A program made the translations under genes and the position numbers. A DNA stretch of 11,524 nucleotides from Spirochaetales bacterium (lineage in GTDB: Bacteria; Spirochaetota; Spirochaetia; SZUA-6): assembly GCA_003233545.1 (NCBI GenBank), contig QILZ01000384.1, positions 1 through 11,524 on the forward strand, in the 5' to 3' direction. Shown piece after piece: positions 1-7,781 of this stretch (the stretch's first letter is position 1; each line of letters starts with the position of its first letter). Below the pieces are notes generated by a model that worked only from the letters and a program-made list of their open reading frames with translations, did no database searches and was not told the origin of the DNA.

Positions 1-1214
1 AGGGCTACATCTATGCGATGGTGGGCGGCAAGAAATTCGAGAGAACGGATCAATTTAACAGGGCAACTCAATCCAAAGTCCAGCCCGGTTCGGCTTTTAA
101 GCCTCTCTACTATTCAGCAGCGATTTCATCGAGAAAATTCACCGAATCCACCATGATAGTAGATGCTCCGGTTGTGTTCTGGAATGATGACGGCACTCCG
201 TATGTTCCGCTCAATTACAAGGGTGAATGGAAGGGGCGTGTACTTCTGTGGTATGCTCTTGCCCATTCCATGAACGTACCCTCCTTAAAGGTGCTCGACG
301 GAATAGGGTTCGACGCGGCTATTTCAAGGGCAAGCCGAATGCTGGGTTTTACCGATCCTGCTGTGATCGAAAGAGTTTTTCCCAGAAAATATCCGCTCGG
401 CCTCGGTGTTATAACAGTCTCGCCGCTCCGCATGGCACGTGCCTACGCCACCTTTCCCAATCAGGGACGTGAGGTAGATCCGATTGCCATACGGTATATC
501 GAGGACAGAAGCGGCAAAATAATACTCGAGCCGGAAAAAGAGCTCAGGCTTAAACAAAAACGAAAAGGTGATTCCATGCAGATCATGAGTCCGCAGACAG
601 CATACATAATGGTTGATATGCTGGAAAATACAATTAAGAGCGGAACACTCTACTGGCCCACACTTACCACAATCGGCAAATTCAACAGGCCGATCGCAGG
701 TAAAACCGGAACAACGCAAAACTGGTCAGATGTATGGACAGCAGGATTTACACCCCAGATTACAACAGCCCTGTGGTTCGGGTTTGATGAAAAAGGCCAC
801 TCACTCGGTGTATATACTACAGGCTCTACATTTGCAGGCCCTGTATGGGTTAAGTTTATGCATGAAGTTAATAAAAGCCTGCCTGTAAAAGATTTCATAA
901 AGCCGGACACCGGCCTTCGTGAAGTAACAGTATGCAGCAAATCAGGGCTTCTGCCGACTGAATACTGCAAGAAAACAGAGAAACATATCTTTCTTACCGG
1001 AACAGAACCGAAAAAGTTCGACACACTTTGTGAATATGAAGCCAAAAGAAAACAGGCAGTAAAGGAAAACATCAGGAACTCGATTCTACCGGAAGATCTC
1101 GGAAGCAATACTTTTAATCTTCCGGGTTCGATCGAAGGCCTTGGAAATCTCAAACCGGGTACTAAAGGAACAACGGATAAAAACAGCAGATCAGGCAATC
1201 CGTTACTCGATTAA
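1..1214 (+). CDS. Class A penicillin-binding protein (PBP1A family), 3' part
   Basis: This is the C-terminal part of a bifunctional peptidoglycan synthase; the gene begins before the window, and the ATG at 18 is internal. The visible part is the periplasmic transpeptidase domain, which cross-links peptidoglycan stem peptides. All three active-site motifs are present in order: SxxK as SAFK at 90-101 (nucleophile Ser at 90-92), SxN as SMN at 267-275, and KTG at 702-710 followed by TTQNWSDVWTAGFTP. The sequence before the serine (FNRATQSKVQPGS) is typical of class A enzymes. After the domain comes a tail with CSKSGLLPTEYC near 933-970 and GTEP near 1000, a cysteine-bearing pattern common at the end of class A PBPs, then a Gly/Asn-rich end. 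The glycosyltransferase domain and membrane anchor lie outside the window. It ends 28 bases before gcvT, so it may be co-transcribed with the glycine cleavage genes. Confidence 0.93.
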   Translation, partial: GYIYAMVGGKKFERTDQFNRATQSKVQPGSAFKPLYYSAAISSRKFTESTMIVDAPVVFWNDDGTPYVPLNYKGEWKGRVLLWYALAHSMNVPSLKVLDGIGFDAAISRASRMLGFTDPAVIERVFPRKYPLGLGVITVSPLRMARAYATFPNQGREVDPIAIRYIEDRSGKIILEPEKELRLKQKRKGDSMQIMSPQTAYIMVDMLENTIKSGTLYWPTLTTIGKFNRPIAGKTGTTQNWSDVWTAGFTPQITTALWFGFDEKGHSLGVYTTGSTFAGPVWVKFMHEVNKSLPVKDFIKPDTGLREVTVCSKSGLLPTEYCKKTEKHIFLTGTEPKKFDTLCEYEAKRKQAVKENIRNSILPEDLGSNTFNLPGSIEGLGNLKPGTKGTTDKNSRSGNPLLD

Positions 1215-1242
1215 CCGGAAGTTACAGGAGGATAACAGATAT

Positions 1243-2334
1243 ATGAGCACTAAAACACCGCTTTATGATGAACATGTAAGATTAAAGGCAAAAATGGTGG
1301 ATTTTCACGGTTTTGTCCTTCCCGTTCTATACGGATCGATAAAGGAGGAGCATAACCATGTCCGCACAAAGTCAGGTATTTTTGATATATCACATATGGG
1401 CCAGATACTAATAGAAGGCAGAGATGCATTTGATTTTATTCAATTTGTAAGTACAAACGATGCATCGCATTTTAAAAACGGCCAGGCCTTTTATACCCTG
1501 CTCTGCAAAGAAAACGGCGGCATTATAGACGATCTTATTATACTGAAGTATAACAATGATAAATATTTTCTTATTGTCAATGCATCCAATATAGAGAAAG
1601 ATTATTCGTGGCTAAAGAAATATGCTGATAAATTTTCTTACCTGAAAGTAAAAAATCTCTCTGACAGTCTTGGAATGCTTGCATTACAGGGGCCATTGGC
1701 TTATAAGATTCTAAACGAAACATTAGGCGGAGGGAAAATATTACCGGCACATTTTTGTTTCTCCGAAATCGATTTCTGCAGTGAGCCTGTAATTATTTCC
1801 GGCACAGGATACACAGGGGAGAAAGGTTTCGAAATCATAGCATCGGAGGAAGGAACCGTAAAGATATGGAAAGCTGTACTGGAAACAGCAAAAAGCGATG
1901 TAATACCATGCGGGCTGGGGGCGCGTGACACCTTAAGAATAGAGGCATCGTACATGCTCTATGGAAATGATATCGATGAGGACCATACACCGGTGGAGGC
2001 CGGCATAGGATGGGCGGTTAAAAAAAAGGGCACTACCGGTTATATAGGAAAAAAAATACTTACCGGGCAGAAAAGCAGCGGGGTAAAGAAAAAGCTTGTG
2101 GGATTTAAAACACTTTCACCCGGAATTCCGAGACACGGCAACACCATTATTTCCGAAGACGGCAAGGAGGCCGGTACTGTAACGAGCGCGACATACGGGC
2201 CGTATATCAAGAAGACCATCGGCATGGGGTATGTTATTTCAGGTATGACAGAGCCGGGCAGCAGTTTTATTATTCGCAATAACAGCAGGGAAATAAGAGC
2301 GGAAGTTGTAAAACTCCCTTTTTATAAAAGGTGA
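1243..2334 (+). CDS. gcvT: Aminomethyltransferase, T-protein of the glycine cleavage system
   Basis: GcvT takes the aminomethyl group from lipoyl-GcvH, releases ammonia and forms 5,10-methylenetetrahydrofolate in the cytoplasm. The 363-residue product has the usual family length. Family motifs are visible throughout: LPVLYGSIKEEH near residues 26-37, FDISHMG at 48-53, GGIIDDL at 92-98 (containing the conserved folate-side Asp), NASNIEKDY at 113-121, YTGEKGFE, and GLGARDTLRIEASYMLYGNDID followed by TPVEAGIGW. The reading frame is open upstream to 1141, but the ATG at 1243 is chosen because AGGAGG lies at 1226-1231, 11 bases before it, and because MSTKTPLYDEH aligns with the usual GcvT N-terminus. 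It is the first of four consecutive gcv genes and lies 28 bases after the PBP gene, which leaves no room for a glycine riboswitch. Confidence 0.97.
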   Translation: MSTKTPLYDEHVRLKAKMVDFHGFVLPVLYGSIKEEHNHVRTKSGIFDISHMGQILIEGRDAFDFIQFVSTNDASHFKNGQAFYTLLCKENGGIIDDLIILKYNNDKYFLIVNASNIEKDYSWLKKYADKFSYLKVKNLSDSLGMLALQGPLAYKILNETLGGGKILPAHFCFSEIDFCSEPVIISGTGYTGEKGFEIIASEEGTVKIWKAVLETAKSDVIPCGLGARDTLRIEASYMLYGNDIDEDHTPVEAGIGWAVKKKGTTGYIGKKILTGQKSSGVKKKLVGFKTLSPGIPRHGNTIISEDGKEAGTVTSATYGPYIKKTIGMGYVISGMTEPGSSFIIRNNSREIRAEVVKLPFYKR

Positions 2335-2366
2335 TAAATCATTAAATATCAGAAGGAGATTTTAAA

Positions 2367-2747
2367 ATGGCGGAATATCTTTACACAAAGGATCATGAAT
2401 GGGTTTTACAGGAAGGAAGCAGGGTGCGGGTAGGAATTTCCGATTTTGCACAGAGCGAACTGGGTGATATAGCGTATGTGGAACTGCCGGAAATCGGAAC
2501 AAAGGTAAAACAGAACGACACTGTCTGTTCCATAGATTCTTTAAAATCATCGAGTGAGATTTTTGCTCCCGTATCGGGTACTATCGCGGAAACAAATGAA
2601 AAATTAAAAAATGAGGAAAACTGCGAAATAATAAATAAGGACCCTCTCGGGGAAGGATGGATATTCGTTATCGAAATGGAAAACCCTGGTGAGCTCGAGA
2701 GTCTTATGAACGAAAAAGAATATAAAAAACTGACAGAGGAAGAGTAA
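2367..2747 (+). CDS. gcvH: Glycine cleavage system H protein (lipoyl carrier)
   Basis: GcvH is a small cytoplasmic carrier whose lipoylated lysine shuttles the aminomethyl group between the P, T and L proteins. The 126-residue product is of normal length and starts with the family signature YLYTKDHEWV. The lipoylation site is Lys60 in DSLKSSSEIFAPVSG, a form of the canonical ESVKAxSxxxxPxSG. The acidic residue three before the lysine is Asp57 where Glu is usual; the glycine 11 residues after the lysine (Gly71) is kept. The C-terminal GEGWIFVIEMENPGELESLM is also typical. A strong ribosome site, AGAAGGAGAT at 2351-2360, precedes the ATG. The stop codon overlaps the start of gcvPA by one base (TAATG), which suggests translational coupling. 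Confidence 0.97.
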   Translation: MAEYLYTKDHEWVLQEGSRVRVGISDFAQSELGDIAYVELPEIGTKVKQNDTVCSIDSLKSSSEIFAPVSGTIAETNEKLKNEENCEIINKDPLGEGWIFVIEMENPGELESLMNEKEYKKLTEEE

Positions 2748-4063
2748 TGCCCTATACCAATCATTCCGGTGATGATATCAAAGAGATGTTATCCTGTTTA
2801 GGCAGGGCTGAGATTAAGGATCTTTTTTCCTCGATACCCGATAAACTGAAACTGAAAAAGAAACTCGCTATCAAAGGCCCCTTTTCCGAACAGGAACTTG
2901 TATCCGAAATAGAGGATATCGCACACGACATTATAACTTTCAAAGAAATCTTCCTCGGTGCCGGTGCCTATAACCACTTTATTCCGGCTTCGGTAGATGA
3001 GATTACTTCACGTCAGGAATATTATACCGCATATACACCGTATCAGCCGGAGGTAAGCCAGGGAAGCCTGCAGAGTATGTTCGAATATCAGACAATGATG
3101 GCGGAGCTTACAGGCCTGCCTGTCTCAAATGCATCCATGTACGACGGAGCATCGGCGGCAGCGGAAGCCGCACTTATGGCCTTTAGATACAATAAAAAGA
3201 ATAGAGTTCTCGTTTCCGGGGGAATTCATCCTGATTATTTAATAACCATAAATACATACCTTAAGAATACGGGAATAACTGTGCAGACTATTCCTTTAAA
3301 AGACGGCATAACAGACATCGATGCCCTTACCGGAATAGATGCTTCCGATGTATCTTCCGTCATTATACAGAATCCGAACTTCTCAGGATATATAGAGGAC
3401 ATTTCAGCGATCAAAGAGCGGATTAAAGATGCAGCTCTTATTTATGTGACAAATGAGGCACTCTCTCTTGCTGTTCTTAAAACTCCGGCGGATTACGGAG
3501 CTGCAATATGCTGCGGAGACGCCCAGGCCTTCGGCCAGCCGCTCGCTCTCGGAGGACCGTATCTTGGATTTATTACATGCAGTAAAGAATACCTTCATCT
3601 CCTTCCCGGGCGGATAATAGGGGCAACAGTCGACAGGCAGGGAAAACAGGCCTTTGTAATGACGCTGGCTGCCAGGGAGCAGCATATCCGCAGGGAAAGG
3701 GCTACATCCAATATATGCTCCAATCATGCCCTCTGTGCGGTAAGAGCCGCAGTATATTTAAGTTTAATGGGAACCAAAGGACTGCAGAGTGCTGCATATC
3801 TATCCGTAAAAAAAGCGCATAAACTGCACGATGCATTACTGTCGTTAAAAAACGTGGAAATATTAAATACCGACAGGGTGTTTTTTAACGAATTTCCCGC
3901 AAAGCTTAAAATCGATAAAAAAGCCTTTAACAATTCACTTTTAAAGCGGAATATCCTCGGCCCGCTCGATATCTCCGGGCAGTATCTCTTTGCGGCAACA
4001 GAAATGAACAGTGACCATGGCATCGAACTACTCATAGATGCCATAAAGGAGGCTGCAGAATGA
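2747..4063 (+). CDS. gcvPA: Glycine dehydrogenase (decarboxylating) subunit 1
   Basis: This is the N-terminal half of the two-subunit P-protein. With GcvPB it decarboxylates glycine by PLP chemistry and loads the aminomethyl group onto lipoyl-GcvH. The 438-residue length fits the split-subunit form. Signatures include GAGAYNHFIPASVDEITSRQ near residues 71-90, YTPYQPEVSQGSLQSMFEYQ near 97-116, and ASMYDGASAAAEAALMA near 129-145. Further on are FGQPLALGGPYLGF and the run RRERATSNICSNHALCA. This subunit carries no PLP lysine; that residue is in GcvPB. The ATG overlaps the gcvH stop codon by one base with a GA-rich ribosome site just before it, and the TGA overlaps the gcvPB ATG, so the three genes should be translated together. 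Confidence 0.97.
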   Translation: MPYTNHSGDDIKEMLSCLGRAEIKDLFSSIPDKLKLKKKLAIKGPFSEQELVSEIEDIAHDIITFKEIFLGAGAYNHFIPASVDEITSRQEYYTAYTPYQPEVSQGSLQSMFEYQTMMAELTGLPVSNASMYDGASAAAEAALMAFRYNKKNRVLVSGGIHPDYLITINTYLKNTGITVQTIPLKDGITDIDALTGIDASDVSSVIIQNPNFSGYIEDISAIKERIKDAALIYVTNEALSLAVLKTPADYGAAICCGDAQAFGQPLALGGPYLGFITCSKEYLHLLPGRIIGATVDRQGKQAFVMTLAAREQHIRRERATSNICSNHALCAVRAAVYLSLMGTKGLQSAAYLSVKKAHKLHDALLSLKNVEILNTDRVFFNEFPAKLKIDKKAFNNSLLKRNILGPLDISGQYLFAATEMNSDHGIELLIDAIKEAAE

Positions 4064-5520
4064 GTGAAAAACTGATTTTTGAGATCAGCAAAGCCGGACG
4101 TTCCGGTTCCTTTGTACCGGAATGTACCGGTTCGTCATACATTCCGAAAGACTGCTTAAGGAATATTCCGCCCCGGATGCCCTCGGTTCCTGAGAATGAA
4201 GTCGTTCGTCACTATGTACGCCTGTCATCACTTAACCACGGACTGGATAAGGGCATGTATCCGCTCGGCTCATGTACGATGAAATTTAATCCTAAAGTCA
4301 ACGAAAAAATAGCGAGGATTGGTCAATTTCTAAACATCCATCCATACCAGGGCGAAACGACAATTCAGGGCGCACTCAGAATCCTCTATGAACTCGGTGA
4401 AGATTTAAAAACGTTAAGCGGAATGGACGGAATAACCCTGCAGCCCGCTGCAGGGGCGCACGGAGAGCTTACCGGGCTGCTTATGTGCAGGGCTTATCAT
4501 ACGAATAAGGGCAATCCGAGACAGAAGATCCTTGTGCCGGATTCTTCCCACGGCACAAATCCTGCAACTGCAGCCATGTGCGGATATAAGGTTGTAACAC
4601 TGCATTCAAAAAGCGATGGCAGAATCGATCCGGATATCTTAACAAAGAACATGGACGATAATGTGGCCGCTTTAATGGTAACCAATCCCAATACCTTAGG
4701 CATATTCGAGAATGAAATGGAAGAAATCGCAGAAATAGTACATGGAAACGGAGGACTTTTATACTACGACGGTGCCAATATGAATGCAATAATGGGATAC
4801 GTACGGCCCGGCGACATGGGATTCGACATGATTCATTTTAACCTCCATAAAACTTTTTCCACCCCCCATGGAACAGGAGGGCCCGGTTCCGGACCGGTTG
4901 CGGTTAAAAGAGACATCGTGCCGTTTCTCCCCTACCCTGTGATCGGCTTACGAAACAATGGATATTTTTTCGATTACTCATGCAAAGAGACTTCCATAGG
5001 TAAAATGCGCGCTTTTTACGGCAATTTCCTTGTGCTCCTTAAGGCCTACCTTTATATCAGGGCAAACGGATTTGAAGGTCTAAAAAAAGTAAGCGAACTT
5101 GCAGTCCTTAATGCAAATTATCTTAAGAAGAAAATTTCACATAATTTCATCACCCCCTACAAAAGCGATACTCTCCATGAATTTGTCCTCTCCGCACAGA
5201 ATATAAAAAAGGAACTCGGAGTTAACACACTCGATATATCCAAAAGGATCCTCGACTTCGGAATACACGCTCCTACAATATATTTCCCCCTTGTCGTAAA
5301 GGAAGCATTAATGATCGAACCGACAGAAACGGAAACAAAGGAAAACCTCGATTATTTCGCAGACGTCCTGGAAACGATTGTATCGGAAGCAGGCGAAGAA
5401 CCTTCCAGACTCCACGATGCTCCGTTTACAACACCGGTTTCAAGGCCGGATGAGGTGAGAGCCAACAGAAAACTTGTGCTGAAAGCATTTTCATTACCAG
5501 TAAAGGAAGATCAGGAGTAA
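4060..5520 (+). CDS. gcvPB: Glycine dehydrogenase (decarboxylating) subunit 2
   Basis: This is the C-terminal, PLP-binding half of the P-protein and partner of GcvPA. The 486-residue length is normal for the split form. Lys264 in HFNLHKTFSTPHG (codon 4849-4851) is the expected Schiff-base lysine, followed by the glycine-rich GTGGPGSGPV loop. Other signatures are YPLGSCTMKFNPK at residues 67-79, LQPAAGAHGELTG near 127-139, DSSHGTNPATAAMCGY, and the C-terminal EPTETETKENLD. The start is set by the ATGA overlap with gcvPA and by AAAGGAGG at 4045-4052. The gene's last codons contain the ribosome site of the next gene. No truncation or missing key residue is visible, so the P-protein appears functional. 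Confidence 0.97.
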   Translation: MSEKLIFEISKAGRSGSFVPECTGSSYIPKDCLRNIPPRMPSVPENEVVRHYVRLSSLNHGLDKGMYPLGSCTMKFNPKVNEKIARIGQFLNIHPYQGETTIQGALRILYELGEDLKTLSGMDGITLQPAAGAHGELTGLLMCRAYHTNKGNPRQKILVPDSSHGTNPATAAMCGYKVVTLHSKSDGRIDPDILTKNMDDNVAALMVTNPNTLGIFENEMEEIAEIVHGNGGLLYYDGANMNAIMGYVRPGDMGFDMIHFNLHKTFSTPHGTGGPGSGPVAVKRDIVPFLPYPVIGLRNNGYFFDYSCKETSIGKMRAFYGNFLVLLKAYLYIRANGFEGLKKVSELAVLNANYLKKKISHNFITPYKSDTLHEFVLSAQNIKKELGVNTLDISKRILDFGIHAPTIYFPLVVKEALMIEPTETETKENLDYFADVLETIVSEAGEEPSRLHDAPFTTPVSRPDEVRANRKLVLKAFSLPVKEDQE

Positions 5521-5526
5521 AAATCC

Positions 5527-6162
5527 GTGAATGATACGAAGATACGCTTTTTAGGCCATGCATCTTTTATATTGGAGAGCGGAGTTACCGTGGCGATAGA
5601 TCCCTTCGAAGTCCCGGTCAGGGAAAAGGTCGATTACATTTTTATAACACATTCTCACTATGACCATTGTTCTCCCGAAGACATTACCGTACTTTCGGAT
5701 TATGAAAAGACAACGATTATCTGCACGAAAGACTGCAGAGACAAACTAAAGGGTATTGCAAAAAAGATTATTGTCGTAGAACCGTCCAAAACCTATGATG
5801 CGGGGATTAAATTTAAAACAATTCCCGCTTACAATATTTCCAAACCATTTCATCCGAAATCGAACGGCTGGGTGGGATATATCATCTACCTGAAAGAAAG
5901 TATTTATCATGCGGGAGATACGGATTTTATTCCTGAAATGAAGGGTTTAAAACCGGATATATTCTTAGTGCCTGTAGGAGGAACATACACGATGAACGCC
6001 CGGGAAGCTGCTATGGCGGCGGATGCGGTATTACCCGGCAGGGCAATACCTATGCACTACGGTAAAATCATCGGCGGAACAGAAGATGCCGAAACTTTTA
6101 AAAAACTCTGCACTTTCCCCGTGGAAATACCGGAACCCGAACAGAAAACTACTTTCCGGTAA
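5527..6162 (+). CDS. Metallo-beta-lactamase-fold hydrolase
   Basis: This is a 211-residue cytoplasmic protein with no signal peptide, of the compact MBL type also seen in UlaG-like and UPF0173-like proteins. The metal-binding motif is HSHYDH (His42, His44, Asp46, His47). GHASF at residues 10-14 and IDPF at 24-27 match the N-terminal strand pair of this subfamily. HAGDTD at 128-133 gives the next ligand region and PMHYG at 175-179 the last histidine. The substrate cannot be read from the sequence. The start is GTG at 5527, supported by AGGAG at 5513-5517, nine bases upstream; the nearby ATG at 5531 is in another frame. It lies six bases after gcvPB, so it is probably translated from the gcv transcript. 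A role in glycine or one-carbon metabolism is only suggested by position. Confidence 0.88.
   Translation: MNDTKIRFLGHASFILESGVTVAIDPFEVPVREKVDYIFITHSHYDHCSPEDITVLSDYEKTTIICTKDCRDKLKGIAKKIIVVEPSKTYDAGIKFKTIPAYNISKPFHPKSNGWVGYIIYLKESIYHAGDTDFIPEMKGLKPDIFLVPVGGTYTMNAREAAMAADAVLPGRAIPMHYGKIIGGTEDAETFKKLCTFPVEIPEPEQKTTFR
6128..6161. other. Inverted repeat at the convergent gene ends
   Basis: TACCGGAA (6128-6135) and TTCCGGTA (6154-6161) form a perfect eight-base inverted repeat around 18 bases, spanning the overlapping 3' ends of the MBL and DGNHR genes. There is no T-run on the plus side and only a short one on the minus side, so a terminator role is possible but weakly supported. Confidence 0.3.
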
Positions 6163-7060
6163 ACAGCTTAAATAACGCCTGCAAAAAGTCTTTAACCCGG
6201 GCAGAAAAACGTCTGCCGTACTTTCTGCTGTAATCCTTTGCAGCTTCATCGAGAGGGTAATCATTGCCCCATTTCTTTTTCAGTTCATCCCAGTGACGGA
6301 CAATCCACACATACAGGTCTGCTTCCGTTCTGCCCGGAAACCGGTTAAGAATCTTCTCATCCCTGATAATTCTGATAATCGGCTGAAAAACAGTATCATA
6401 CCATGACAGCATCGCCTCTTCGAAAGACACCTCGTTTTCCTGCCTTTCCTGAAGAAAATATCTGTGCCCTTTTATATGTTCGATAATATCATCATAACGC
6501 CCCGGAGCCGTGAAATCGAGAATGCAATCCTTTCGCAGTTTATCCAGTTTCGTCGCATCAAAAAACTTCTTCTTTTCAAATTTTATTACCTCCCGCTTAA
6601 GGTCATCCTTGTTCATCCATGGTTCAATCTCCACTTCCGCCGTAAGTCCCACAACTTCGGCATCCACGAACTCGACACCCTGTAATTTCCCGACCGATAC
6701 CCTATGATTTCCGTCCCTTACAAAGTAAACCTTTCCCAATTTGTACAGTTTTATCGGGGGAAGATTTACCTGTTTATAGTATGCCACATCGACCCTCTCC
6801 CAGCGGGACCTTAAATGCTGATGCTTGGGCAGGAATTCCTTATTAAAATCCTTATAACGGCCTTCACTTCCGACTATAAGAGAAATCGGAACCGTCATCA
6901 TCCCTTTATAATTTTCTGATTTTGGTTTTAAAATATTTCTGGCATCCTGCAATGACAGCATATCACTTTTCCTGTTCACAAGACGACGCAGAACTCCTGA
7001 TAACATTTCGCGTGTTCTTGCCTTGTTAAAATCATCCCTTGCCTGGGAAAAAAACTGCAT
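6149..7060 (-). CDS. ParB/DUF4032-like protein with DGNHR motif
   Basis: This is a 303-residue soluble protein with no signal or membrane segment. The central part (about residues 100-135) has the ParB/sulfiredoxin-like pattern PPIKLYKLGKVYFVRDGNHR followed by VSVGKLQGVEF; DGNHR is at 116-120. The C-terminal half has APGRYDDIIEHIKGHRYFL near 185-203 and SWYDTVFQPIIRIIRDE near 219-235, which I recall from DUF4032/ParB-like proteins. Such proteins are often called ParB-like or transcriptional regulators, but I see no helix-turn-helix. The ATG at 7058-7060 is chosen because it follows the upstream gene's TAA by one base, with GGAGGG at 7075-7080 upstream. That spacing is long, so TTG at 7067-7069 is an alternative. 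The gene forms a unit with the phosphoesterase, and its 3' end overlaps the convergent MBL gene by 14 bases. Function is unknown. Confidence 0.8.
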   Translation of the reverse strand: MQFFSQARDDFNKARTREMLSGVLRRLVNRKSDMLSLQDARNILKPKSENYKGMMTVPISLIVGSEGRYKDFNKEFLPKHQHLRSRWERVDVAYYKQVNLPPIKLYKLGKVYFVRDGNHRVSVGKLQGVEFVDAEVVGLTAEVEIEPWMNKDDLKREVIKFEKKKFFDATKLDKLRKDCILDFTAPGRYDDIIEHIKGHRYFLQERQENEVSFEEAMLSWYDTVFQPIIRIIRDEKILNRFPGRTEADLYVWIVRHWDELKKKWGNDYPLDEAAKDYSRKYGRRFSARVKDFLQALFKLFTGK

Positions 7061-7061
7061 A

Positions 7062-7736
7062 TTACTCAATATCACCCTCCCAATCAATCAGGCAATGGTT
7101 ATATGCATTTACAACATAAGTGTCAAGATATTTTGTAATTTTCTCCGCATTGCGGTCGTATAAATGAACATGACCATGTATGAGATATTTAGGTTTAAAA
7201 TGTTTAATAAGCCAGAGGAACACCTTAAAACCCCTGTGACATCTGTCCGGTAAATCGTGTATGCCTGAAGGAGGAGCATGCGTTACAAGTATATCCAGAT
7301 ATCTCCCGTAAAATATTCTGTTAAATATCAGCCTGGGAATTAGCCTCATGGCATAAAGGGCCATCCCGAATTCTGAATACTGGTTTGCTCCTCTATTGTA
7401 AAGCATACTGCCGCCTAAACCCGCAAGAATAAGATGACCGTTCTTTATCCTCTTTACCCTGCCGCTTATGAATGTTGCACCAAAGGATCTGTGTTTTTCC
7501 AGGTCGAGCATATCGTAGTAAGCCCTCTGGTATTGAGGTTTATAGTACTTAAGTTTCAGATTATGATTGCCGAAAACAAAAAATAACGGTTTGTTCAGAT
7601 TACTCACTATAAAATCATAGTAACGGAGCGGCAGATCACCTGCGCTTATTACAATATCCACGTCTTTAAATCTTGTTTTGATATTATTACTGTAAACAAT
7701 CGGATCGATATGATCCGAAACACATAAAACCTTCAT
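7062..7736 (-). CDS. Calcineurin-like metallophosphoesterase
   Basis: This is a 224-residue cytoplasmic protein with ordered metallophosphoesterase motifs. They are SDHIDP at residues 7-12, AGDLP at 32-36, FGNHN at 55-59, THAPPSGIHD at 152-161 and HGHVHLYD at 187-194. The usual first motif DxH is replaced by an SDxxDPxxYS form, which I recognise as a feature of a subfamily with THAPPxGIHD and CHRGF. The third motif reads GNHN where GNHD/E is usual. Metal binding is likely, but the substrate (protein, nucleotide or lipid phosphate) cannot be inferred. The ATG is at 7734-7736, preceded 11 bases upstream by AAAGGGG at 7748-7754. The gene is first in a two-gene unit with the DGNHR protein, one base apart, and is divergent from acpP. 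Confidence 0.88.
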   Translation of the reverse strand: MKVLCVSDHIDPIVYSNNIKTRFKDVDIVISAGDLPLRYYDFIVSNLNKPLFFVFGNHNLKLKYYKPQYQRAYYDMLDLEKHRSFGATFISGRVKRIKNGHLILAGLGGSMLYNRGANQYSEFGMALYAMRLIPRLIFNRIFYGRYLDILVTHAPPSGIHDLPDRCHRGFKVFLWLIKHFKPKYLIHGHVHLYDRNAEKITKYLDTYVVNAYNHCLIDWEGDIE

Positions 7737-7752
7737 TATACACTATACCCCT

Positions 7753-7781
7753 TTGACAATATTACTTAATTTCTGTATATT
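7753..7781 (+). promoter_or_regulatory. Sigma-70-type promoter of acpP
   Basis: A perfect -35 box TTGACA at 7753-7758 is separated by 17 bases from TATATT at 7776-7781, which has one mismatch to TATAAT. Transcription would begin near 7788, giving a short leader with GGAGG at 7800-7804, six bases before the acpP ATG. The box match and spacing suggest a strong constitutive promoter, as expected for an acyl carrier protein. Confidence 0.75.

Noticed and set aside
324..1198. Long antisense open frames opposite the PBP gene
   Set aside because: They overlap intact PBP motifs, have no ribosome site and show no recognisable family; they are shadows of the coding strand.
1141..1242. Longer N-terminus for gcvT starting at 1141
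   Set aside because: The extension overlaps the PBP coding end, does not resemble GcvT, and the ATG at 1243 has a strong AGGAGG site.
3404..4044. Antisense open frames opposite gcvPA
   Set aside because: They lie wholly within a well-conserved gcvPA region and have no independent support.
6199..6217. Possible hairpin GGCAGA/TCTGCC
   Set aside because: The stem is only six bases, has no T-run on either strand, and lies inside the coding end of the DGNHR gene.
7061..7087. TTG start at 7087 for the DGNHR protein
   Set aside because: It would overlap the phosphoesterase gene by 26 bases with no better ribosome site; the ATG at 7060 sits directly after the upstream stop.
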